Origin: Owenia fusiformis | Taxonomy: Eukaryota > Annelida > Polychaeta > Sabellida > Oweniidae | Direction of reading: 5' to 3' | Assembly: GCA_903813345.2 (NCBI GenBank) | Contig: CAIIXF020000273.1 | Coordinates: 1 to 25,000, forward strand | DNA: 25,000 nt | Part shown: in pieces, positions 10,432-19,291 of the stretch | How the letters are laid out: the number at the start of each line of letters is the position of its first letter | Position numbering within the stretch: the first letter of the stretch is position 1 | Notes under the pieces: model-generated | What the model saw: the letters and a program-made list of their open reading frames with translations, nothing else | What the model was told of the DNA's origin: nothing | The model's database searches: none | Made by a program: the position numbers and the translations under genes

Positions 10432-10951
10432 TCATTGGTTGACTTGACTGTGTCACTTCTTGTTTCTTTGGTAAGAAGTTAGGGTAGGCTCTCAAGGGAG
10501 GTACATGGGCCGACCTGGGGGCTGCCCCGAACTACTGATGATTTAACACAATGATTCTGATCGTACCAACCTTGGGGAAGGTACAATAATAACTAATATT
10601 TTATAAGAATCACACTTTTAGAAAATTATTGGCGTCAACGCGGTAGCCTGGCGTCTTTAAATAATAATTAATGAAGCTACACATTCATAATTTTTTCCCA
10701 TGGCATATAGCACCTTCTTGGCTTCAAAAGAAATGAGCATCATGGATCCCCCCACAACCTTTATTTATTTACCTAACTTTTGTGATTACATTCTGGTTTG
10801 ATTCCTTGACAACATAATGATATGCTATATGATTTAACTACTATATGTACGGGTATAAGCATCACCTGTGGTGCCACCTGTTATTAATAATATATGTACA
10901 CATAATGATTAAATGTATGAATAAATTGAATTGAAATTGAATTGAATTGAC
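10432..10951 (+). other. 3' untranslated region and repeat tail of plus-strand LINE
   Basis: It contains no open frame. A 16-bp stretch at 10703-10718, GCATATAGCACCTTCT, resembles the end of the 15152-19245 element. The tail is made of ATTGA units. Confidence 0.65.
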
Positions 10952-11855
10952 ATCCCAGGAGCTGGTACCACACTATAGATCAGCGATATTTGACCTAATA
11001 ATAACATACCTACATATGTTCCCTTATAATTGTTATTATAACCCTTTAATATACTTCCGGCTTTTAGGCTGAATTATGCCTGCCGTTAAAAAACTAACCA
11101 AAAACCAAAATCCCCCTTTTCACGACAGAAAATATCACAAAATATAACAAAATGATTAAAAATATATGATTAATATTACAATTTGCAAACAAATTCGAGT
11201 TGTTATGTCAGCTAGTTATATATTTTTGCCTAACCTTGAGTGCCAAGGAAACCAGAATGATCCAGCTACATAAACGGTATAAATGAATCACTTTTTATAA
11301 GAATGACAAATGCTTAAATTAGGCTAGTTTTCACAAAATCGGTGTCAATACGTTTTTAGATATGGACTGTTATTCGGCGGTGATTATCATCAATAAAGAA
11401 GGGCATATTGCTCTTCCTTGACTTATTGCGACTACAGCTGAATTTCTATGTTACATTTAATTAGATATAAGTCTTACATATTTGTTAGTATATTATGTTT
11501 TAAAAAACATGAACAATAATTTCTTGTTTGACCTCGTGCGATAATATGGATAAATTCTTGAAATAAAATGTTTTAAATGGTAAGAAAACTAATATGTTTG
11601 CAATAATAAATATTTTCGTTTTTGACTCCTTGTGATGAAAGACATTTTTCGACCCTAAAGCCGGAGGTTTTTTCAGCAAGACATATATATGCACCTCCTT
11701 TAATATTGCTTCGAATGTTGCTGCGCTTCATATTCGGAAGTAATTCCATTGACTAGAGCATGCCGATAAATCCGCATTAGATGAGTGGGTTTTTCAAGAA
11801 TTAAGGATACTGTAAATAGACAACTAATGAAATTTAAAAGTCAAAATATCGAAGA
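10952..11855. other. AT-rich intergenic DNA, nothing recognised
   Basis: I see no gene family motif, tRNA fold or element end. Open frames are short and antisense-overlapped. Confidence 0.45.
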
Positions 11856-12265
11856 CCATTGTGAATAATGTGTTTTATGGATTACGGCAACGGTTTTGTG
11901 GATGGATGTTGACCCCTTGACTTGCCTGTGGAGTTCGAGACTGGATTTCATCTATCCCACATCATTTGAGACTGAATGCTTTACATTTTATGCGTACTAG
12001 TATTTACAACTATTTTTGGTGTAATGAGTATTGGATATCAATTTTTTTCAATCTTTCTTCTAAAATGTATTGTGATGTCTTTAGTATGAATGAAACGTAC
12101 CTTGGTGTTCTTGTCCTTGATTGTGCTATCGGTCCCCGATTTGTTGAGGAAGGGGGATTTTAAACACTGTTTCTTTTCACGTTAGATCAAGGTTTTGGGT
12201 TATGTATAGAGTCTACACTTAGAGCCTGCTTTTCTTGCTAGGTTTCTTTACAATTTTTGTCCCTT
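11856..12265 (+). repeat. Dispersed repeat family, copy 1
   Basis: About 410 bp aligns to 21951-22360 in the same orientation. Shared blocks are CCATTGTGAAT, GTGTTTTATGGATTA, GATGGATGTTGACCC, CATCATTTGAGACTGAATGC, TGTAATGAGTATTGG and CTTGGTGTTCT. Both copies keep an open frame ending with a related peptide (S-x-N-E-x-x-LGVLVLD). No terminal repeats are visible at either copy, so the element type is unknown. Confidence 0.8.
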
Positions 12266-12829
12266 TCCTTTTGGCATTTGTGCCTAGATGTTGTGGTGTA
12301 ATATCATAAAACTATAATTATAAATGTCAGTTTGGCACAATCCAAGATTGTGCTGTCAGATTGTGTTATACACTGAGGCCTTCTGGCGGCAATAAATAGA
12401 ACTGGACTCCATTATGAAAAGAGCATGATTTTGTTAAATCGATCAATTACATCTTAAAGTGAGTTAATCACCCGGAATAGACAATTCTACAGATATTAGT
12501 ATTATTTTTATGAAACCAATAAAAAAAATAAAATGCCCAAATTATTGTAAAAATCAAAAATCAAACAAGTTTGGTCGGGAAGTAAAAGGGTGCAGTCCTT
12601 TTGGATCAAATGAAACACATTCATCTTACTACAATTTAGAATGACCCTTTATAATACTACTCAATATAGTTTTACCAGTGCAAAATGTTACAAAATATTG
12701 TTTAGTGAATACTAATATCATAATTCAATGTGACAATATCATTTTTTAAATTCATCGATAATGTAGAGAGCAAAGTTGAGCACTGTCCATTACGTCAATA
12801 ACGGACAATAACTAAAGCAGTGTTAATAA
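12266..12829. other. Downstream part of repeat copy 1 and spacer; small hairpin
   Basis: GCACAATC (12335-12342) and GATTGTGC (12346-12353) form a perfect 8-bp stem with a 3-base loop. About 40 bp later comes GGCAATAAATAGAACTGGAC (about 12389-12408), which could be a 3' end with a poly(A) signal. The rest shows nothing recognisable. Confidence 0.4.
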
Positions 12830-13545
12830 CTTTAGATTTTTCCAAGGTCGTTGATACAATTAATAATGATATTAATACAAAAACTTGAATATTATGGCAT
12901 TAGAGGAATAGCTTAGTCATGGTTTGAAAACTATTTAAAAGATCGCATACAGTTTGTCACCTTTAACAATAACGTATCTAGTCAACCATCTCTAAATGGT
13001 GGTGAGCCGCGGGACTCTGTACTTGGATCGCTTTCATTTAATTTTTTATATAAAGGATCTACCTATTGTTGCCCCTAATCTAAAATTTATTATGTTTGCT
13101 TACAACACCAAACTGCTGGATAGCGATTATAATATAAATGATAAACTAATAAACTCAGAAAAATAAATAATATTAGAACAAATAAAAATTGGAATTTAAT
13201 TAATGGCTGGATTAAAGCAAACAAACTTTCACTAAGCATTGGAAAGACCGATGTATTTACTTTTCGAGAACTATTATTAATAAAAACCTGAAATTTAAAG
13301 AGCATATGAAATCTGTAGAAACTAAGATTTCTCGCGTTATTGGTTCATTTAATCACATTAACCGTTTACTTCAAGCAGACAGTTTCGAAACAATTTACTA
13401 CTCATTGAAACATTCCCAAATAAATTATTGCAATATCATCTGGGGTTACACATTCTATACTATGATCGTCTACATAAACTACATAAACTACATAACATCT
13501 TTAGTGGAATCATCAACATCACTATCTGAATTTGAAATGTGTAGT
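12830..13545 (+). pseudogene. Decayed LINE reverse transcriptase fragment
   Basis: The conceptual reading keeps LDFSKVVDTIN (motif A), ILIQKLEYYGIRGIA, then a TAG and SWFENYLKDR. A worn motif B follows (GG.PRDSVLGSL). At the motif C position (13095-13106) the frame reads F-A-Y-N, so the catalytic Asp pair is lost. Later parts include NKLSLSIGKTDVF, KFKEHMKSVETKISR and QINYCNIIWGY. Several stops and frame changes separate these pieces. It is closest in wording to the plus-strand LINE at 9205-10951, so it is probably an older relative from the same broad clade. Confidence 0.85.
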
Positions 13546-14137
13546 GTTTTTAAATGAAGTAATGGTCCATACGTACATAACAAACCAATGAATCATGAAT
13601 TCGAATATCTCGATGATATATTCAAAAATATCTTGATGAAAAATAGCCAAGAAAATGATACAAGCGCACTAAAAATAAATGTATTCAAGTAAATTAGGCA
13701 ATTTGTCGAGTATATCCTAACAGTTATTTCAGAAATTGAACGCTGTATCCCTTTGATTTTAGCCTTCAAAAGGACTTGGTGAATTTAATTTAAAGATATA
13801 CATACTCCAAACATATTGTGTCCCATAAATATGAAAGGTTGAAGTTTGGTAAGATAACTTGCCTTCGGATCTACCAGATAAATTCAAATGATTAATAACG
13901 ATTCCCATAGTTCATGTCATATCTACACATACATTAATAAATTTGAGATAGACTTATCACGCTTAGTATGTACCATTAGTATAAATTTGATAAATCGGGA
14001 AAAAAGAACATGTTATATCAAAATCAAAGTTTTGAAACAAATTTGAAAAAAATTGGATATTGGGTTCCTCCCTCGTGAGATATGCATATCTCTCTGGATA
14101 AACCCCATATCCAAAACCTCCCAGTACATAACCCTTA
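13546..14137. other. AT-rich spacer, nothing recognised
   Basis: No supported gene. It lies between the decayed RT and the mariner-like MITE. Confidence 0.4.
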
Positions 14138-14139
14138 TA

Positions 14140-14553
14140 TCGGGTGTCCCAAAAATGAGACTTTTTTTGACAAGTATTTTTTGGCAACTGATGAACCAAA
14201 TTTACTGATAATTTGTACAAAGTAGCCTTAAAGTAAGTAACCTGTGAGAACTAAGAAATTCAAAATAGCATGTCAAAAATCCCAATGCCGGAGCTCTGCA
14301 ATGAGACCGCTTACCAGCGTTCATGTGATAGCATCTGTCAATCAGTCAAAATAGCTTGTCTGTGTACTGTGTCATGTCTAATTAATTAGTTTCATTCTTG
14401 TCAACTATCCAAAATCCATTCATTCTCAAAATACATTGGAGGTCGTTAGAATAAATATTGAGAAGTATTTTTGCTTGGACTTTTCAGTAAATTTCGTTCA
14501 TCAGTTGCCAAAAAAATCTTGTCAAAAAGTTTCTCATTTTGTGGGACACCCCA
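14140..14553. mobile_element. Mariner-like MITE, 414 bp, TA target duplication
   Basis: The left end TCGGGTGTCCCAAAAATGAG and the inverted right end (starting TGGGGTGTCCCACAAAATGA) continue as imperfect inverted repeats of about 75-80 bp, sharing TTTTTTGGCAACTGATGAAC. Each end is flanked by TA (14138-14139 and 14554-14555), the target duplication of the Tc1/mariner superfamily, and GGGTGTCCCA is a common mariner-type end. The interior has no transposase frame, so it is non-autonomous. Assignment rests on ends plus TA only. Confidence 0.75.
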
Positions 14554-14784
14554 TATATCCAATCGTATACGACGATCGGCTGATACCATTTTTCATTAGT
14601 TTTGAATTAAGTGCCGATATTGGTTTGACAAATAACTAGTCCCTGATCGGGTCCCTCTGAAAAGGAGTTTTGTTGTCCGGTACTTTCCCACAGAAAATGA
14701 TTCTACCGTTTGATAGAACAGACTTCCCTCATAAAGTCAACACCTTTCAAATTGATATAAACAAGGGCAAAGGAACTAAACAAG

Positions 14785-15151
14785 GCACTAAAACGGGGTT
14801 ACACAAGGTGACATTCTGTAGACAACGTTTTACAGTATGTTTCTTTACTTTTTCCCACATAAGTGCATATTTCGTGTATGGTATCAAATAATTTTGAAAC
14901 ATCGATATATTGATAGAAAAAGGTGAAAGGGCACTAAAGTGGGGTTACACAATGTGGTATTCTGAAGACAATGTTTACTTTATTTCTTTATACCACATAA
15001 GTGCATATTTTATGTATGATAGCAATGATTTTTAAAACATTGATATATTGATTGAAGCTGGGGAAAAGGCACTTAAGTGGGGTTACACAAGGTGGTATTC
15101 TGAAGACAAAATTTACTATATTTCTTTACTTTATACCGCATTAGTGCATAT
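14785..15151. repeat. Diverged tandem array, left part (~138-146-bp units)
   Basis: Three units start with GCACTWAAG-like sequence at 14785, 14931 and 15069. They share GGGGTTACACAA, GGTATTCTGAAGACAA, TTTCTTTA and CATAAGTGCATAT. The third unit is interrupted after GTGCATAT by the element at 15152 and resumes at 19246. Confidence 0.8.
15148..15151. other. Target-site duplication ATAT, left copy
   Basis: The left flank reads GTGC-ATAT before the element, and the right flank reads ATAT-TTCG after it. The uninterrupted neighbouring unit (about 14864-14875) reads GTGC-ATAT-TTCG once, so ATAT was duplicated on insertion. The right copy is at 19246-19249. Confidence 0.75.
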
Positions 15152-15189
15152 CGCCTGCTTGGAAGCAGAAGGGGCTATGTGCACTTTTT
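15152..15189 (+). repeat. Left terminal inverted repeat
   Basis: Pairs with 19208-19245. Positions 1-27 are identical; the two differences are at positions 28 and 33. Inside it, CTGCTT-GG-AAGCAG (15155-15168) is itself a small palindrome. Confidence 0.9.
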
Positions 15190-15354
15190 CTGATTTTGAG
15201 AAAATGCAAAAACAAACTTTGAAACCCAATATGAATTCAAGTATATTGATATTGCATATACTTTTTATACATAAACATTCAGAATGATAATATCTAACAT
15301 GTGTTAAGTGTCGATTGTGAAAGGTTACCTAATTAAAAAGATATTCACTAATTT

Positions 15355-15434
15355 GCACATAGGACCTTTTGGCTCTTAACAATTAGTACAAATGTTAAAC
15401 GCAAAAAGGTGCTATGTGGTACATAGAACCTTCT
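15355..15434. repeat. Left subterminal motif cluster with hairpin
   Basis: Inverted and direct copies of the motif occur: GCACATAGGACCTTTT (15355-15370), AAGGTGCTATGTG (15406-15418) and ACATAGAACCTT (15421-15432). The last two pair as an imperfect hairpin (stem 406-417 with 421-432, loop GGT, one mismatch). The next bases, CTTGCATTG, also follow the right-end hairpin. Confidence 0.7.
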
Positions 15435-15973
15435 TGCATTGTCAAATGATGCTGTCATACATAAGCAAAGGGTCTATTTGGTAGATAACTCCTTTTAGCA
15501 TTGTGGATTTTTTACTTGATATTCATTGGAGTGGGCTCATTTTATCCTGCTATGCATTGATGTTTGATTATTTCATTAAACCAAATCAAAGTTCCATTTC
15601 ATATTATTATTTGTGATAATTTATTTAGATATTTTAGATGTTTTCATTCATAGAATATTTTTGTGTCTCTAACAAAAGCAGGGTATTCTTTGTTATAGTC
15701 ACCAACTGATTTATGTCACACTACAATAGCAGTCTTGATACTGACATTTTGTCACTTTAATGCATTGTTTCTCTTATTTTTTGCCCTTGTACAATTTCAT
15801 TATGGAACAGAAAGATATTTAAATTTTAACATTGAATAATACATTTTGTTTCATCGTAAAATACATTTTGATATTGTACACAAATTTGAGATGTATACAT
15901 GAAAATAACAAAAAGTGACACCAGGATATAAATATACATACATTCAAATCACATGAATTAATATGAGATACAC

Positions 15974-15979
15974 TTTATT
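15974..15979 (-). terminator. Poly(A) signal AATAAA of OTU gene
   Basis: AATAAA on the minus strand, 24 bases after the TAA at 16004-16006. This supports that point as the true 3' end of the gene. Confidence 0.7.
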
Positions 15980-16003
15980 AATTAAGTTCAATATTACTAT
16001 GAT

Positions 16004-17239
16004 TTAGAAGTCAGAGTCTGTATCATCTGAGCAGTCGGACACATTCATAGGAATTTTGTCAGAAAGCTTTCTGTCAACTTCAAGAGATGAGAAATAGGGG
16101 TGAAATTCATTAGGAATGGTAAGGCTTTGACATAGTGATAACAAATCTTACTTTTTTGCTGATGATATTGGTAATTTATGACTGTATAGTTGATTTGGAC
16201 CATGTATCCATTTTCCTGGATTTCCTATTTTAGTTCCGGTCCCACTTCTTATGTTTACTTCCATAAACTCATCTTCATTGAAGGAGTTGTTAAAAAATAT
16301 ACTATTTGGGGAGGACTTTTTCACTCTAATCCATCTTGTTTTTAACCAGTTTATTCGCTTGGAATTGATGTCAAACTTTAAGTTTGAACGCTGCTTTCTG
16401 ACAAACTGTTTCCAGTCATTGACATCATTGTATTTAAAGGAACAACAAGATAAGGATTGTTTTTTCTAGAAAGGGTGATGACAGTGTTCCACTGACTTGG
16501 AACAAATACCTCTGTTTTTTCTTTGCACGTTCAATGTTTGAATGAACAGAGTCCACCTCCATTTGCGTGTGACGCTTCCAATGCTGAAGGAGATGCCAGC
16601 AGACAACCTGCCTAAACTCATCAATATTATGATACAGGTTTTCCTCACCTGAATTCAGAAGAACTGCTTCAAAAAAGCAGTCTCCATGAGGAGCAACATT
16701 TACTCTTTTCAACTCATTGCTATTGAGCAAATTGTCCAACCGTTCTCTGTGGTATTGTTTAGCCTTGTCAGCTATTAGCTTTTCTTGAAGACTTTTGCGT
16801 TTAATACGCCTCATACTTTCCTTGTAGTTTTCGCAACTTCTTGGTTCAAGTACTTGATTGTAGGACCTACTTTTGCTCTGCCTACTCAGAGGTGTTGTGG
16901 ATGTTTTACCGAATGCCTTGGTCGGTTTCTTTTTTCACCCTTTGTCTCGTGACTTTAAAGTGCTTTTGCGTTTTTTCACACACAAAGACAGTAACATATC
17001 TGCTTCAGAATCATCTGAGTTAATGTCAGCAGGAGTTGGATTAAAACTAGAGTCAGCGTCCACATCATCAATAACCTCTGATTCACTGTTCATTTCTTCA
17101 ATTCCTATGTATTTATTGGTGACTAATGGTCTTTCATCCTCTGTGTCCCATTCTGAAGGCCCGTCGAGATGCACTGGCTTTAGATTTATCAATGGTGTGT
17201 CATCTTCTGTAGACCATCCAGGTTTCATCTCTTGGTTTC
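16004..17239 (-). pseudogene. Exon 2 of transposon-borne OTU-domain gene (broken)
   Basis: The acceptor TTTGTAG at 17240-17246 joins in phase to exon 1. The reading starts NQEMKPGWSTEDD and continues through an acidic stretch and a Lys/Arg-rich stretch. Then NVAPHGDCFFEAV matches the Asp/Gly-x-Cys catalytic-Cys signature of OTU cysteine proteases (Cys codon 16677-16679). Breaks are a TGA at 16935-16937, one-base slips in A runs at 16515-16520 and 16433-16435 (minus-strand A's), and a TAA at 16148-16150. After the slips the frame stays coherent: SQWNTVITLSRKN, NDWKQFVRKQRS, WLKTRWIRVKK, LPISSAKK and the acidic end CSDDTDSDF, then a TAA and a poly(A) signal. The OTU catalytic His segment is not clearly seen. 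A deubiquitinase-like role is inference from the Cys motif only. Confidence 0.75.
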
Positions 17240-17452
17240 CTACAAATGGAATATCTTAAACACACTGTCCATAATATGAATTAATAAGATATCGATGTTA
17301 TTTTTCAATCACAAATTACACAATATAGATTCCAAATAGGTATAACAAATTATTACAAAATAAGCTTATAGAACTATTTCAAAAGTAATAAAATGTTATG
17401 CAATTACTAGGTCTATTTTATTCAAATGTTTCAAATGTATTCAAATGTTTAC
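17240..17452 (-). other. Intron of OTU-domain gene
   Basis: A 213-bp AT-rich intron with GT donor (17452-17451) and AG acceptor (17241-17240). Removing it keeps the frame open through the junction. Confidence 0.7.
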
Positions 17453-18542
17453 CTGCGAAGGTTGGTAGATTTATGTTCTGATCCCAGCCGGGTGGATTAA
17501 ACAATGTATCAAGGACATTGGGGGTTATATCTAATTCATGATCAGGAGCTGCCTTCTTCACACAATCAGGGGCTATCTGGTTCACACAATCTTGGGATAT
17601 CTGGTTCACACAATCGGGGGCTATCTGGTTCAGGCAATCGGGGGCTATCTGGTTCAGGCAATCGGGGGCTATCTGGTTCAGGCAATCAGGGTCTATATGG
17701 TTGACGCAATCAGGGTCTATCTGACTCACACAAACAAGGGGTGTCTGGTTCACGCAATTGGGGGATATCTGGTTCAGGCAATCAGGGTCTATCTAGTTCA
17801 CGCAATTGGGGGCTATCTGGTTCAGGCAATCAGGGTCTATCTGGCTCACACAATCAGGGTCTATCTGGTTAACCCAATCGGGGGCTATCTGTTTCAGGCA
17901 ATCAGGTTCTATCTGATTCACAAAATCAGGGGCTATCTGGTTCACGCAATCAGGGTTTATCTGATTCACACGATCAGGGGCTATCTGGTTCACACGATCA
18001 GGGGCTATCTGGATCACACGATCAGGGGCTATCTGGTTCACATAATCAGGGGCTATCTGGTTCACGCAATCAGGGTTTATCTGGTTCACACGATCGGGGG
18101 CTATCTGGTTCACACGATTAGGGGCTATCTGGTTAACACAATCAGGGGCTATCTGGTTCACGCAATCAGGGTTTATCTGGTTCACACGATCAGGGGCTAT
18201 CTGGTTCACACGATCAGGGGCTATCTGGTTCATACAATCAGGGGCTATCTGGTTCACGCAATCAGGGTTTATCTGGTTCACACGATCAGGGGCTATCTGG
18301 TTCACACGATAAGGAGCTATCCGGTTCACACAATCAGGGGCTATCTGGTTCACACAATCAGGGGCTATCTGGTTCACACGGTCTTGGACATTGTAAACAT
18401 GATCAGTAGATGTCTGTTCCAATTTATCTGGACCTGTTTTTTCCAAACAACCAGGGATCGTATTCTCATAATTGTATTGCTCTAGATCAATATTTGCAAA
18501 CGCTTCGTCATCGGACCAAATATCCATATCAACCGTATCCAT
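17453..18542 (-). pseudogene. Exon 1 of OTU-domain gene: acidic N-terminus and 35 octapeptide repeats
   Basis: It starts with MDTVDMDIWSDDEAFANIDL, an acidic leader. From residue 56 it runs through 35 eight-residue repeats (consensus VNQIAPD[C/R]) and leaves through HELDITPNVLD and NPPGWDQNINLPTFAG. The donor CAG|GTAAAC follows at 17452-17451 (minus), leaving one base of a split Gly codon that exon 2 completes with GA. A TAG at 17793-17795 replaces the CAG Gln codon found at that spot in nearly all sister units, so it is a single C-to-T change. An acceptor-like TTTGTTTTTTAG just upstream of the ATG (18550-18551) suggests a 5' untranslated exon. The repeat function is unknown. The unique, in-phase flanks make this the coding strand. 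Confidence 0.75.
17538..18377 (-). repeat. 24-bp coding minisatellite, 35 units
   Basis: An exact 24-bp period gives eight residues per unit. Variation sits mainly at residue 5 (A, N, D, E) and residue 8 (C, R, occasionally Y, F, W). Units with N at residue 5 recur every 4, 4 and 5 units (units 5, 9, 13 and 18), showing a roughly 96-bp higher-order repeat in the N-terminal half. Confidence 0.92.
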
Positions 18543-18550
18543 TTCTCAAC

Positions 18551-19000
18551 TAAAAAACAAACGTAACATATTGTATGCTTCAAATAAACAGGAAAATAAT
18601 TATAATTTAAATTAAAATCAAAATATAATTTATTTGGGGGGGGGGCTATGCCTATGGTATTGGTACAATAAACGTCATGCCCTTTTTTATAATGAGTATA
18701 ATGAGATGCAATAGGATATTATCTTTGTAAGTTAAATAATTGTTTATATATTGTACAAAATAAAAGTGTAAAACTTACCTTATTTATCTAATTTTACACC
18801 AGACAAGCAAAAAACATGTGATTCACAAGGGGAGATGTACATGGATAGATTAGAACCATTGTAGGCTATTTGTTAGGTGATATCATTGGATGTTGTAACA
18901 TGAGCTGAATGGAAGTCAGTGAGATAGGCTTGTAAACTGACCTAGTGGCATCAGGTTACTTCAGTGATCCTCTTGTAGCAGTAGCCAGAAACAGAAAACC
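18551..19000. other. Upstream part of the element, non-coding
   Basis: No supported gene. It holds a run of ten G at 18636-18645 followed by CTATG, reminiscent of the end motif GGGGCTATG. It may contain the promoter and a 5' untranslated exon of the OTU gene, but I cannot place a start. Confidence 0.4.
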
Positions 19001-19031
19001 AGAAGGTGTTATATGACAGATAACACCTTCT
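19001..19031. repeat. Right subterminal perfect hairpin
   Basis: AGAAGGTGTTAT (19001-19012) and ATAACACCTTCT (19020-19031) form a perfect 12-bp stem with a 7-base loop. Further single motif copies lie at about 19046-19058 (GCACATAGCCCCTT) and 19085-19099 (GCACATAGGCCTTTT). Confidence 0.85.
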
Positions 19032-19207
19032 TGCATTGTAATTATGCACATAGCCCCTTATAGCTTATAGAGAAATAGCATATCAGCACATAGGCCTTTT
19101 TAAAAAACAAAATAACTCTTTTATTAATCATCAAACTACTTAGATATTTCTACACAAGGTAGATATGATGTATCTGCTTCTGATGGTGTAAAAATCTCAT
19201 TTTCTTA

Positions 19208-19245
19208 AAAAAATGCATATAGCCCCTTCTGCTTCCAAGCAGGCG
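19208..19245 (-). repeat. Right terminal inverted repeat
   Basis: Inverted partner of 15152-15189 with two mismatches in 38 bp. Confidence 0.9.
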
Positions 19246-19291
19246 ATATTTCGTGCATGAATATATAATGATTTTTAAAACATCGATATAT
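19246..19291. repeat. Tandem array, right remnant with second ATAT
   Basis: ATATTTCGTGCATG...TTTTTAAAACATCGATATAT continues the unit interrupted at 15151. It matches the corresponding parts of the intact units near 14869 and 15008. The first four bases (19246-19249) are the right target duplication. Confidence 0.75.

Larger units (their letters stand above)
9205..10951 (+). mobile_element. 5'-truncated non-LTR retrotransposon with ATTGA-repeat tail
   Basis: An RT-coding segment with an intact C-terminus is followed by about 490 bp of 3' untranslated sequence. This ends in AATAAATTGAATTGAAATTG and further short ATTGA repeats (10919-10951). A short-repeat tail instead of poly(A) is typical of CR1/L2-like elements. 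The 5' end is cut within the RT fingers region, as expected from incomplete reverse transcription. It differs from the minus-strand LINE next to it (FADD against YADD, different 3' tail), so this is not a twin-primed inversion of one element. Confidence 0.85.
15152..19245. mobile_element. 4,094-bp DNA transposon-like element carrying an OTU-domain gene
   Basis: Both ends begin CGCCTGCTTGGAAGCAGAAG in inverted orientation. The first 27 bp are identical and 36 of 38 bp match. A 4-bp ATAT duplication flanks it and the empty site is visible in neighbouring tandem units. Within about 350 bp of the left end and 250 bp of the right end, a motif near AAGGNNYTATRTG recurs in both orientations. The only gene is the minus-strand OTU-domain gene (16004-18542); no DDE transposase, tyrosine recombinase or helicase is recognisable. 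It is either a non-autonomous derivative that kept a passenger gene, or the OTU protein belongs to an unusual element's machinery. I do not recognise the superfamily. Confidence 0.85.

Noticed and set aside
5741-10951. One twin-primed LINE with an inverted 5' part
   Set aside because: Both halves contain their own RT with different motifs (YADD, FADD) and different 3' tails, so they are two families.
17538-18377. CRISPR or TALE-like repeat array
   Set aside because: Period 24 bp without spacers; the eight-residue unit has no TALE features.
17538-18485. Long plus-strand open frame of (GYLVHTIR)n type
   Set aside because: It is the antisense shadow of the 24-bp minisatellite. It has no unique coding flanks, whereas the minus frame has an ATG, unique ends, an in-phase splice and a downstream OTU domain.
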